A DNA stretch of 64,000 nt from positions 434,001-498,000 of the forward strand of contig NZ_JACDXW010000001.1 of the NCBI RefSeq assembly GCF_020539505.1. The letters are read 5' to 3'. The notes under the pieces were generated by a model. That model saw only the letters and a list, made by a program, of their open reading frames with translations. It ran no database searches and was not told the origin of the DNA. The DNA is from Mesopusillimonas faecipullorum. GTDB taxonomy: Bacteria > Pseudomonadota > Gammaproteobacteria > Burkholderiales > Burkholderiaceae_B. The position numbers and the translations under genes were made by a program. Numbering within the stretch: the stretch's first letter is position 1; the number at the start of each line of letters is the position of its first letter. Positions 8,690 to 17,288 of the stretch are shown here, one piece after another.

Positions 8690-10048
8690 TTACAGCGTAA
8701 AAGTTTGTCCCTGGCGAGGCACTACTGCATTCCAGCCCAGCTCTCGACCTATACGCACGCGCATGGCTTCGGATGCCTCGGGTTCGCCATGTACGATAAA
8801 AACCTGGCGCGGCGCACGCTTGAAACCACCTAACCAGCGCATCAGTTCACCGGCATCGGCATGCGCCGACAACATGGACAGCTCGGCCACCTCGGCACGC
8901 ACTGGCATCCAATAGCCGAAAATGCGGATTTCTTTCTCGCCTTGCAACATGGCGCGCCCACGTGTCCCCGCCGCCTGATAGCCAGAGAACAGCACAGTAT
9001 TCTTGTGGTCTTGTGCGAACGCCACCAGGTGGTGCAATACCCTTCCGCCCGTCGCCATGCCGCTGGCCGAGACGATGACCTTGGGGTAGCGGTTGGCGGA
9101 CAAGGCTTTGGAGGCTTCGACATCTGGCGTGTAACTCGCCACGTCGCAGACAGCCTGGCATTGCTCTGGGCTAAGCTTGTGATCATTATTGAATCGACAC
9201 AAAAGCTTGGTGGCACTGGATGCCATGGGGCTGTCAACGTAAATAGGCACATTCGTCAGGCGCCCCGCCTGACGCAAGCGCCATAAATAGCAGAGCAAGG
9301 CCTGCACACGGCCTACGGCAAACGCAGGAATGACCACAGTTCCGCCTCGGCGCACCGTACGCTCAATAATAGAACCCAGCACTTCCACGGGATCAGTATG
9401 GTCGTGCAGCCGGTTGCCGTAGGTAGACTCGATGACGACATAATCGGCGCCGTGAACCGGTTCGGGGTCGTGCATCATCGCATCGCCATAGCGCCCCAGA
9501 TCGCCCGAAAACACCACTCGACGCCCGGCCCAATCCACTTGCGCCGTAGCCGCCCCCAAAATATGGCCCGCACTTCGATAAGTCAAAGTGGCTCCGCCAG
9601 GCAAGGCGGTGGCAGTGTGCCAAGGCGCAACTTTGAACTGCTCCAGCACACGCTCGACGTCTTGCACGGTGTACAGCGGCAGGGCCGGCTGATGTTTGGA
9701 GAAACCATGGCGATTGGCGTACTGGGCGTCTTTCTCCTGCAGAAAACCGCTGTCTTTCAAAATGAGTTCGGACACTTCACGCGTGGCACCGGTCATGAAA
9801 ACCGGGCCTTTGAACCCATCTTTGGCCAAGCGCGGCAAATAGCCGCAGTGATCAAGGTGGCCATGCGTCAGCACGACGGCATCAATGCTGCTTGTGCTTA
9901 GCGGCAGACTCTCCCAGTTCTGCTCACGCAGATTTTTCAAGCCTTGGAACAGGCCGCAGTCCACCATCAGTCTGCGCCCTTCGCTGGTTAATACATGCTT
10001 GGACCCGGTAACGGTACCGGCTCCACCCAATGAGCAAAATTCCAGCAT
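8690..10048 (-). CDS. MBL-fold beta-CASP RNA-processing exonuclease-like protein
   Basis: A 452-residue metallo-beta-lactamase-fold protein with zinc-binding motif THGHLDH at 61-67, a further ligand in GHILGAA (His162), Asp183 in SGDLGR, and the beta-CASP continuation with AFAVGRVQ, SASGMATGGRVLHH and LSAHAD near the C-terminus. These are marks of the COG1236 group related to CPSF73 and RNase J, which cut or degrade RNA from the 5' end. It sits 12 bases after the phosphoketolase-like gene and 5 bases before the phosphorylase. Activity on RNA is inferred from family only. Confidence 0.88.
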   Translation of the reverse strand: MLEFCSLGGAGTVTGSKHVLTSEGRRLMVDCGLFQGLKNLREQNWESLPLSTSSIDAVVLTHGHLDHCGYLPRLAKDGFKGPVFMTGATREVSELILKDSGFLQEKDAQYANRHGFSKHQPALPLYTVQDVERVLEQFKVAPWHTATALPGGATLTYRSAGHILGAATAQVDWAGRRVVFSGDLGRYGDAMMHDPEPVHGADYVVIESTYGNRLHDHTDPVEVLGSIIERTVRRGGTVVIPAFAVGRVQALLCYLWRLRQAGRLTNVPIYVDSPMASSATKLLCRFNNDHKLSPEQCQAVCDVASYTPDVEASKALSANRYPKVIVSASGMATGGRVLHHLVAFAQDHKNTVLFSGYQAAGTRGRAMLQGEKEIRIFGYWMPVRAEVAELSMLSAHADAGELMRWLGGFKRAPRQVFIVHGEPEASEAMRVRIGRELGWNAVVPRQGQTFTL

Positions 10049-10060
10049 GATGTGCGCTCC

Positions 10061-12457
10061 TTAGTTTGTAGCCTCCAGGATAGCGCGAGGATCACCCCGC
10101 CCCTCGAGCGCCGCAAGTTCGGCATCGGTCAGCCAGTCAGGTGTGGTGCCGGGTTGCAGCAGTTGTGCCGCCGCCTGCACCGCATGCCCCCAGGTACAGC
10201 GGTTGGCGAACAACATTCCGTCTATGTTCAGCGTGCCGCCTTGGTTGATATAACCCAACACCACCATGCGGCCAGGGCCTTCATCCAGCCGCCGCAAAAT
10301 ACCCAGCATAGGCTCGGGTCGGGTATGGCTGAGTACAACTCGCGGCACACCCGCAGGAAACCAACTGCCCAGCGTAGCATCGTCCAGTACGAACGCCCGC
10401 TCTGTGGCGTCACGCGGAGCCCTTAAGCGCCCCGGCTCTTGAACCAAGGTTACACACGCCCGCACGCCATGCAAGGCAAGTCGGCGCCGTGCCTTTAGCG
10501 CTTGTTGCAGCTGATACGCACCGATGGCGATCAACTGCAGGTGAGCCTGCGTAGGCACATCGGCCACATGGCATACCCCTTGCTTGGCAAGCGCACGCGC
10601 GGCATCTGCGTCAAGACACTGAGGCATAGGCCTTTTAGCAATGACCAGGCAAGCCACCTGACCCCGCTGCGCATACAAGTGGCGCAGCGCCGCCACAGCA
10701 CTGTTGCCGTCTACCGGAAACAGCACTCTGGAGACATCGGACATTTCGGCCAGCAGCGTCTCGGCAATGGTCGGGTCTTGGTGGGATTGCTCATTCTTGG
10801 CGTTCTCCCAGGTGTGCGAAGTCGCAATCAGTGGCACGGTTAACCATCCAGGCGCCTGATTTGTGTCTTTCTGGTGGCGCGTAAAGATGATTTCCTGACG
10901 CAGAATACCCAGCATTTTGACGGCAAACGCCTCATAGCTGACGATGAGATTAAGGCCGCCTTTGTTACCCAGGGCGGCTGCCGCCACCGCCTCTTCGTTC
11001 AAGGCGGTAATCACCGCGCCATGTACAGACTCGGGCACACCGGCTTCGGGCTCATTGACCCTATGCTTGAGCACCTGCAAGGACTGCCCCATTTGGTTGC
11101 TGGCCAGTTCGTCGGGATTCCCCACCCGTATGCGCAAATGAGGGTTGGCTTGGGCCAGTTGAACGAACCAGTGATCTACCGCTTGCATGGCCGAGGCAGG
11201 TGGCGCGCCCGCAGCCGCCCACTCCGGCATGGGTAGCACAGGCGCTTCAGGCTGCCTGTGAGCCAGAGCGTGCCGGCTTTCGGGTTGCCGCTGCTGAGCG
11301 CCGTGCACGGACAAGGTCTGCAAGGCGGTCTCCAGCTCGCTTTGCGGAACGTAAAGCGCCTGAGCGCCAGCGTTAAACAGTTCTCGTGCCCGTATATCGG
11401 TGTGTGGGTTGCCGGGCAAAGGCAGATTATGGGCGGGATTTTTACCGGCACCAGGAAACCCATAACCCTTTACCGTTTCGGCTATGACATAGGGGATAGC
11501 CGCCGGATAGCGCGGATTGGCTTGCTGGGCAAAAGCCTGCAGCTTCGCCTCTGCGCTGACAATGCCCCAAGCAATGGCCGCAGGGTCGCGGCCATCTACG
11601 GTGACAGGGTCAAAACCATTGTGGCGCAAATGGTCGGCCAGCCAAGGGGCGCCTCCGTCTTGCATGATTTGTGTGCGCTCTTCTATGCGCCTGCCGTTTA
11701 GCACCATAAGCGGCACGATAAGGCCGCTATCTTGGGCTCGCCACCAGCGCGGCGCCCAATCGGAACCACGCTGCTCTTCAAAAGCGCCGTCACTGAGGAA
11801 AGCCACCAGGCTTTCGCCGGGCAGCGGCATATGCGGATACAGCAAAGACGCAAAGCCCAGATAGCCCCCTTCGGAGACCGCACCCGCCGTGTTGGGACCG
11901 GCATGGCTACCCAAGGGCACGCCTGGGCGTCCTTGAGCATCCATGGCATAGGAATAGAAGTCGGCTGCCAGACGGCTTAAGCCTTGCTCGGAACGGTCGT
12001 AGCGCCCCTTCTGGGCAGGCGAGACATCACCGGTAAGCGCATTGACAGCCTCGATTGCCGCAACTGAATGCCCTTGCGCCATCAGCCAGCTGCGCGTGCG
12101 CCCTGACAGCACATTGGCCAGCAAATAGCCGACGAAGGCGGGAACCATGTTCAGCGCGCCTCCGGTATGCCCCTCGGGATTGGGCTTGAAGTCGTGCGCC
12201 TGCAAAGGCAGGCCCGACAGGTTTACCCGTTGGGCGTAGCTCATGTGCACGACCACCCACATGGCAGCGCTGCACAGTCGATCTGCCGCCTGTAGCCAGG
12301 CGTAGGCCTGTTGTTCGTCATTCAGCAGACCCGCGCTGGTCAGGGATGTGACCAGCTCGCGTACTCGTGTGACGGTTTCGGGCCGATGCGTTAACAGGCC
12401 ATAACCCTGGCGCCAAACTTCCCAGGTGTTTCCTGCTTGCATCAGCCCGGCTTTCAT
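10061..12457 (-). CDS. Divergent phosphoketolase-like thiamine-diphosphate enzyme
   Basis: A 798-residue protein with the overall plan of D-xylulose-5-phosphate/fructose-6-phosphate phosphoketolase. Family-like parts are the ThDP-binding region (GHTGG 96-100, SDGAFEE 222-228, LNGRRI 253-258) and the C-terminal SHTWENAKNEQSHQDP, which keeps the His of the phosphoketolase SHQDPG motif. However, the usual GEAETGPLATSWH motif of true phosphoketolases is replaced by DGAFEEQRGSDW, and the glycine loop is closer to that of transketolases. Relatives have been labelled both phosphoketolase and xylulose 5-phosphate 3-epimerase, so the reaction is uncertain. The start codon overlaps the SDR stop by 4 bases, a sign of translational coupling. 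Confidence 0.75.
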   Translation of the reverse strand: MKAGLMQAGNTWEVWRQGYGLLTHRPETVTRVRELVTSLTSAGLLNDEQQAYAWLQAADRLCSAAMWVVVHMSYAQRVNLSGLPLQAHDFKPNPEGHTGGALNMVPAFVGYLLANVLSGRTRSWLMAQGHSVAAIEAVNALTGDVSPAQKGRYDRSEQGLSRLAADFYSYAMDAQGRPGVPLGSHAGPNTAGAVSEGGYLGFASLLYPHMPLPGESLVAFLSDGAFEEQRGSDWAPRWWRAQDSGLIVPLMVLNGRRIEERTQIMQDGGAPWLADHLRHNGFDPVTVDGRDPAAIAWGIVSAEAKLQAFAQQANPRYPAAIPYVIAETVKGYGFPGAGKNPAHNLPLPGNPHTDIRARELFNAGAQALYVPQSELETALQTLSVHGAQQRQPESRHALAHRQPEAPVLPMPEWAAAGAPPASAMQAVDHWFVQLAQANPHLRIRVGNPDELASNQMGQSLQVLKHRVNEPEAGVPESVHGAVITALNEEAVAAAALGNKGGLNLIVSYEAFAVKMLGILRQEIIFTRHQKDTNQAPGWLTVPLIATSHTWENAKNEQSHQDPTIAETLLAEMSDVSRVLFPVDGNSAVAALRHLYAQRGQVACLVIAKRPMPQCLDADAARALAKQGVCHVADVPTQAHLQLIAIGAYQLQQALKARRRLALHGVRACVTLVQEPGRLRAPRDATERAFVLDDATLGSWFPAGVPRVVLSHTRPEPMLGILRRLDEGPGRMVVLGYINQGGTLNIDGMLFANRCTWGHAVQAAAQLLQPGTTPDWLTDAELAALEGRGDPRAILEATN

Positions 12458-13368
12458 TCTCGTTTTCCTTGTTCGGGCTGAGCTACGCCAAAAGACTCAA
12501 GCTCGGTGCCCACAGAGTATGGCCACAATTGTGCAATGCTTTCGGCTGACCAGCCCCCCTGCATATACGCTTGGCGTATTTCTTGCGGATGGGACCAAAG
12601 AGCCAGTTTGTCGCCCCCCAGCCCCACGCACTGCCCGGTAATGCCCGACGCCTGATCTGAGGCCAGGAAGACAAATAAAGGCGCAACGTCGGACGGTGAA
12701 CCCATACCCATGCCCATACGCACCTCGGGCGGTAATGGGCGGCCTTCGCGAGCGGCTTGCACAAAGGGCTGCATGGCGGGAATGGTTTCGACCATGGGCG
12801 TAATAGCCATGGGAAGAATGGCATTGACAGTAATGTTGGCGCGGGCGCACTCCATCGCCCAGGTTCGCGCCATGGCGGCGATGCCGGCCTTGGCTGCAGC
12901 ATAGTTGGTTTGGCCGAAGTTACCGCGTTGCCCGGCCAACGAAGAAACCAGAATCAAACGCCCACCCTGGTTTTGTTCGCGAAAGGCCTTTACAGCGGCC
13001 CGGGCGCAGGTGAAGGTGCCGCGCAAATGGGTTTCTATGACGCTGTCGAAGTCCTCATCCGTCATGTTCCACAGCACGCGGTCGCGCAAAATACCGGCAT
13101 TGGTACACATGATGTCCAGCCTGCCGAAAGCCGCCATCGCTTTGTCGACACAGCGCTGTGCGGCCTGCGTGGAACCGATGGCAACGACCTCGGCTACCGC
13201 CTGGCCGCCCGCCGCGCGTATGGATTCCACCGCGTGGTCGGCAGCTTGTTCGTTAACGTCGTTGACCACCACGGCGGCCCCGGCGGCTGCCAGGGCTTTG
13301 GAGGCCTCCAGGCCCAGACCGCTACCGCCACCCGTTACTACAGCGACTTTGCCTTGCAAAGCGATCAT
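12454..13368 (-). CDS. SDR family oxidoreductase
   Basis: A 304-residue short-chain dehydrogenase with NAD(P)-binding motif TGGGSGLG (12-19), the NAG motif at 90-92, and catalytic Ser142/143, Tyr156 and Lys160 (YAAAK). It has about 50 residues more than FabG at the C-terminus (a GWSAESIAQLWPYS tail), as in SDRs related to the dehydrogenase part of multifunctional beta-oxidation enzymes. It lies between enoyl-CoA hydratase (3 bases upstream) and the phosphoketolase-like gene (4-base overlap), so a 3-hydroxyacyl-CoA dehydrogenase role is plausible. Substrate unknown. Confidence 0.88.
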   Translation of the reverse strand: MIALQGKVAVVTGGGSGLGLEASKALAAAGAAVVVNDVNEQAADHAVESIRAAGGQAVAEVVAIGSTQAAQRCVDKAMAAFGRLDIMCTNAGILRDRVLWNMTDEDFDSVIETHLRGTFTCARAAVKAFREQNQGGRLILVSSLAGQRGNFGQTNYAAAKAGIAAMARTWAMECARANITVNAILPMAITPMVETIPAMQPFVQAAREGRPLPPEVRMGMGMGSPSDVAPLFVFLASDQASGITGQCVGLGGDKLALWSHPQEIRQAYMQGGWSAESIAQLWPYSVGTELESFGVAQPEQGKRE

Positions 13369-13371
13369 GTT

Positions 13372-14205
13372 TTATTTTCCTTGGTAGCGAGGCATTCTTT
13401 TTTCAATGAATGCCCGAGGCCCCTCTCGCGCATCCTCAGTCTCCATGATACGGCGATAACTGTTTTTTTCAATCTTTCTTGCCTCTTCTTGCGACACGCC
13501 TTCGCAAGCCGCCATGGCCTGCTTGATTTCCATCACGGCTAAAGGCGCGTTACCGGCTATGAGCTCTGCCAAGGCCAGTGCACGCGGCAGAACCTCGTCG
13601 CTATCCACCACCTCGTTGACCAGACCCATGGCCAGCGCCTGTTGGGCATTTATGGTTTCCCCCGTTAACAACAATGCCATCGCCTGGCTATGCGGCACCT
13701 GACGTGGCAAGCGCCACACCGAACCCGCAAACGGCATCAGGCCTCGTTTAACCTCTGGCCAGGCAAATCGGGCGTCTGACGACACAATGCGCAAGTCGCA
13801 ACCCAGCAGCAGCTCGGCCCCCGCCGCCACACATATGCCATGAATGGCGGCGATGATGGGTTTGCGCAAGCGCGCATCGCACAAAGAAGAAACCGGCATC
13901 ACGTCGGCATCCTCCAGCACGCGGTGATCCCAAGCATCTTGAGGCGGGCGCTCGCCAGACAAAAGAGGAATCATTTTGCCCAGATCCCCGCCTGCGCAAA
14001 AAGCCCGGCCTCCCGCACCGGTCAGCACGAGGACACGGACCTCGGGATCGCTCTGCGCATCAAGCAAGGCGTCCGTCATACGGCACACCATCTCGGGCGT
14101 TAGCGCATTCAGGGCTTGGGGACGGTTGAAGGTAATGACGGCAAGCTGCCCCCTCTTGTCATACAGCAAAGGGGGCAGTTCATTTACAGCATTGGACGAT
14201 TTCAT
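13372..14205 (-). CDS. Enoyl-CoA hydratase/isomerase family protein
   Basis: A 277-residue crotonase-fold protein. The oxyanion-hole motif GGRAFCAGGD (65-74) and HGICVAAGAELLLGCDLRI segment (from 122) are present, and both glutamates used by hydratases can be aligned (Glu131 in AGAEL and Glu151 in WPEV), so true hydratase activity is likely. The C-terminal REGPRAFIEKRMPRYQGK ends as in beta-oxidation hydratases. It follows the acyl-CoA ligase by 28 bases and precedes the SDR by 3, forming an acid activation, hydration and oxidation cassette. Confidence 0.9.
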   Translation of the reverse strand: MKSSNAVNELPPLLYDKRGQLAVITFNRPQALNALTPEMVCRMTDALLDAQSDPEVRVLVLTGAGGRAFCAGGDLGKMIPLLSGERPPQDAWDHRVLEDADVMPVSSLCDARLRKPIIAAIHGICVAAGAELLLGCDLRIVSSDARFAWPEVKRGLMPFAGSVWRLPRQVPHSQAMALLLTGETINAQQALAMGLVNEVVDSDEVLPRALALAELIAGNAPLAVMEIKQAMAACEGVSQEEARKIEKNSYRRIMETEDAREGPRAFIEKRMPRYQGK

Positions 14206-14233
14206 ACACGTTATCCGGGAAGGCGCCCGGCTG

Positions 14234-15952
14234 TCATTCCGGGATAATCAGCCCTAATTGTTCGGCGGCAATGCGGCGCAGTTCATTTTTTTTGAATTTG
14301 CCGCTTGGGGTCAAGGGAAAGGACTCTACAAACAGATAGTACTTGGGCACTTTGTAGCGACTGATGCCCTCTCGGCAATAAGTGCGCAAAGCGTCTTCAT
14401 CCAAGTTGGAATCGACCGCACGGCGTACCAGCGCCACGGCTTCCTCACCCATATAGTCGTCGGGCACACCCACTACCGCCGCTTCTTCAACGTGCTCATG
14501 GCGCAGAAGAAACTCCTCTATTTCGACGGGATAGATATTCTCGCCACCGCGGATGATCATGTCTTTGACGCGACCGATGACGCGCACATAACCTTCAGCA
14601 TCCATGCTGCCCAGATCGCCGGTACGGAACCAGCCATCGGCATCCATGGCCATCGCCGTCTTGTCAGGCATCTTGTAATAGCCTTTCATCAGCAAATAAC
14701 CCTTGACCTGAATCTCGCCGGCTTCGCCAAAGCCCGCCACGCGACCGGTCTCGGTATCGACAATACGCACGCTGGTATGCGGCAAAGGCTTGCCCACCGT
14801 AGACGACTTTCTTTCAAAGCTGTCGTCAGCCAAGGTTTCGCAAACAATGGGGCTGGTCTCCGTCAGCCCCAACACGATGGTGGGGTTGCCGCCTATCTTG
14901 CGCGCCACTTCTTCGATAAGCACGATGGGTATCGAGGTGCCGCCGGTTAGCATTTTCTTGATGCTGCGGGTGTCGTAGCGACCTTGCTGGAAGCCCTCGT
15001 CGTTAAGCATGGCGATCAACATGGTGGGCACCATATTGATAATGGTGGGACGCTCGGCATGAATCAGCTCTAGCATCTTGCGGGCATCGAACCACACCGC
15101 CATGATCAGCGTGCCCCGGTTCAGCAAGGTGCTGAGCACATTGACCACACAACCCGCCGTATGAAAAAGCGGCATGCTGCACAAGAAGCGTTCGGCCTCG
15201 CCGAAGGGCAAGCGCAAAGACGTCAGCATGGCGTTATTCAGGGTGCTGTGGTGCGACAGCATGACGCCTTTAGGGTGGCCGGTGGTGCCGCTGGTGTACT
15301 GGATTTGCGCCACATCATGAGGCTGCACTGTGGCCTGACGTTGCGCCAGCTGTGCGTCCGTGACGTCTGCGCCCAGTTCCAACACACGCTGGTAACGCAA
15401 GCAGCCGGGCTTATCCACCTCACCCAGAATCACCACCTGCCGCAAGTGCGGCAGAGCCGCGCTTTGCAAAGGCTGCGCCACGGGATCAAGGCACTGCCCC
15501 AGTTCGGGCACTATGCCGTAGAGTGCCTCCAGGAAGGAATTGTTTCGGTAGGACTCGACCGTAAACAGGACTTTGATGTCGCCATTTTTCAGCAGGTAAG
15601 CCAGCTCGGCCTGCTTATAGCCGGTGTTGACGGTAACCAGCACCGCCCCGATCTTGGCCAGCGCCACCTCAAGAAACAACCATTGGGGCAAGTTGGGCGC
15701 CAGCACGGCGACTTTGTCGCCTGCCTGCACGCCCAAGGCCATCACTCCCTTGGCCAGCTGCTGCACCACCTCGTGCAATTGCCGATAACTGAGCCTGAGC
15801 TCAAGGTTCAGCTCGGGGTAATCGTAGACTACCGCCTCCCTGTCGCCCTCTGCCAGCACCGACGCGTCGAACATATCGCCTATCGTCGTATCCAGCAGCG
15901 TTACCCCTTCCGGCTGCCCTTCCCAATATGCCTGATTACCGGCCACACCCAT
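14234..15952 (-). CDS. AMP-dependent acyl-CoA synthetase (ligase)
   Basis: A 572-residue adenylate-forming enzyme with the P-loop-like YTSGTTGHPKGVMLSHH, the GLTETSPIV motif, the GWFRTGD hinge region and the C-terminal KxxIxRGGENIYPVEIE and catalytic-lysine TPSGKFKKNELR motifs. It activates a carboxylic acid to its CoA thioester with ATP. The VNTGYKQAELAYLLKNGDIK region is typical of medium- and long-chain fatty acyl or related ligases (FadD/AtoE-like COG0318). It follows the binding-protein gene by 37 bases; the imported acid is probably its substrate. Confidence 0.92.
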   Translation of the reverse strand: MGVAGNQAYWEGQPEGVTLLDTTIGDMFDASVLAEGDREAVVYDYPELNLELRLSYRQLHEVVQQLAKGVMALGVQAGDKVAVLAPNLPQWLFLEVALAKIGAVLVTVNTGYKQAELAYLLKNGDIKVLFTVESYRNNSFLEALYGIVPELGQCLDPVAQPLQSAALPHLRQVVILGEVDKPGCLRYQRVLELGADVTDAQLAQRQATVQPHDVAQIQYTSGTTGHPKGVMLSHHSTLNNAMLTSLRLPFGEAERFLCSMPLFHTAGCVVNVLSTLLNRGTLIMAVWFDARKMLELIHAERPTIINMVPTMLIAMLNDEGFQQGRYDTRSIKKMLTGGTSIPIVLIEEVARKIGGNPTIVLGLTETSPIVCETLADDSFERKSSTVGKPLPHTSVRIVDTETGRVAGFGEAGEIQVKGYLLMKGYYKMPDKTAMAMDADGWFRTGDLGSMDAEGYVRVIGRVKDMIIRGGENIYPVEIEEFLLRHEHVEEAAVVGVPDDYMGEEAVALVRRAVDSNLDEDALRTYCREGISRYKVPKYYLFVESFPLTPSGKFKKNELRRIAAEQLGLIIPE

Positions 15953-15989
15953 ATGCCTTCACCCTTCGCTTGTCGGGATTTTTTCCCTG

Positions 15990-17156
15990 TTATTTCACGT
16001 ACACCCACTTGCCTTGCTCGATGCGAGCCAGCACCTGAGAGCGTTCGTCCACCCCGTTGTGGTCTTGCTCGCTGAAGTTGTAGACAGCGGTAGAAGTGGT
16101 CACGTCACGGCTGTTCTCTATGGCATCGCGCAAGGCTTTACGGAACTCGGGGGTTCCTGGTTTGGCGACTTTCAGCGCCTCAGGCAAAGCATGCTCTAGT
16201 ATCAGCATGGCGTCCCAGGCCGATGCGGCAAAGATGCCGGCTGAACCTTCGCCAAATTTATCTTCGTACAGCTTGATGAAATCCAGGGCTCGCGCACGAA
16301 TAGGGTTGGACTCATCCAGTTGCGCGGCCACCATCAAGGGCGAGAAAGCAATGTATGCCCCTTCTATGTCTTTACCGCCGACTCGCAGGTAGTCGTTATT
16401 AGCCACGCCTTGCGTCTGATAGACCAGGCCTTTGTAGCCTCGCTTGTTCAGCTCGATCTGTGGCAGCGCACCGGGTGTGCCGGCACTGATGATGAAAATT
16501 GCGCCAGGTTTCTTCTGCGCCAGCTTGCTGATCTGGGCGGTGACGCTTTGGTCGGTTTGGTTGTAACGCTCAACGCCGGCGATCTCTATGCCGAATTCGG
16601 GCGCCAGCTGCTGCAGGGTCTGCACATAACCTTCGCCATAAGCTGTGGTGATGGCAATAGCCCCCACGGACGTCACGCCATTGTCCTTCATGTGACGCAG
16701 TATGGGCTCGACAGCGTATTTCTCTGGGGCACTCACTTTGAAGGCCCACTTGCGATGACCATCCTGAGGCAACACGATGGCACTGCCGCCACCCAAGGAA
16801 ATAACCGGCGTCCCTTGTTGCGCAGCCACTTCGGTAATGGCCAGGCTAGGCGGCGTCAGGCTAGAGCCTATGATGACATCGACGTTGTTCTCTGACACCA
16901 GCTTGGAAGCCGCCCGCGAGGCCTGCGTTACGTCGGTGGCATCGTTCAGCAAGGTCACGTTTACTTTCTCGCCGGCTAAGGTCTGGGGCCACAGTTGCAC
17001 CGCATTCTGCTCGGGCAGGCCCAAGGAAGCACCCGGCCCCGTCAACGAAAGAATGACACCCACATTCAGGTCGGCACGCGCCCCTATGGGCAATGCCATG
17101 GCAAATAGTCCGGCGGACAAGACGCAACCGCGCCATGCGGTCAGCAACCGTTTCAT
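15990..17156 (-). CDS. Branched-chain amino acid-type ABC transporter substrate-binding protein
   Basis: A 388-residue periplasmic binding protein (Peripla_BP_6, LivK-like). The chosen ATG 17156 has an AGGAG Shine-Dalgarno and gives a signal peptide ending at GARA-DLNVG; the mature start DLNVGVILSLTGPGASLG is typical. It heads a seven-gene operon but has no permease or ATPase genes with it, so it either borrows a Liv system (one lies at 29.7-33.0 kb) or acts as a sensor. In Burkholderiales, orphan binding proteins of this kind often accompany catabolic operons for aromatic or other carboxylic acids. Confidence 0.9.
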   Translation of the reverse strand: MKRLLTAWRGCVLSAGLFAMALPIGARADLNVGVILSLTGPGASLGLPEQNAVQLWPQTLAGEKVNVTLLNDATDVTQASRAASKLVSENNVDVIIGSSLTPPSLAITEVAAQQGTPVISLGGGSAIVLPQDGHRKWAFKVSAPEKYAVEPILRHMKDNGVTSVGAIAITTAYGEGYVQTLQQLAPEFGIEIAGVERYNQTDQSVTAQISKLAQKKPGAIFIISAGTPGALPQIELNKRGYKGLVYQTQGVANNDYLRVGGKDIEGAYIAFSPLMVAAQLDESNPIRARALDFIKLYEDKFGEGSAGIFAASAWDAMLILEHALPEALKVAKPGTPEFRKALRDAIENSRDVTTSTAVYNFSEQDHNGVDERSQVLARIEQGKWVYVK

Positions 17157-17250
17157 AAGAGTCTCCTGGTCTTTATAATCGAGAGGCATGGAGCGCCTAC
17201 CGAGGTTATGTTCCTAAGCCCAGATCGTAGCAACGACTGGCATAGATGGA

Positions 17251-17270
17251 TGTCCTCAAAATGAAGGACA
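17251..17270. promoter_or_regulatory. 20-bp palindrome upstream of the LuxR-type gene
   Basis: TGTCCT (17251-17256) and AGGACA (17265-17270) form a perfect 6-bp inverted repeat with an 8-base spacer, in the divergent gap between the LuxR-type gene and the binding-protein operon. Size and symmetry resemble a LuxR-type operator. It lies 18 bases before the LuxR-type ATG and 94 bases upstream of the operon start. Confidence 0.45.
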
Positions 17271-17288
17271 CGAGAACAGGAGACTTGA

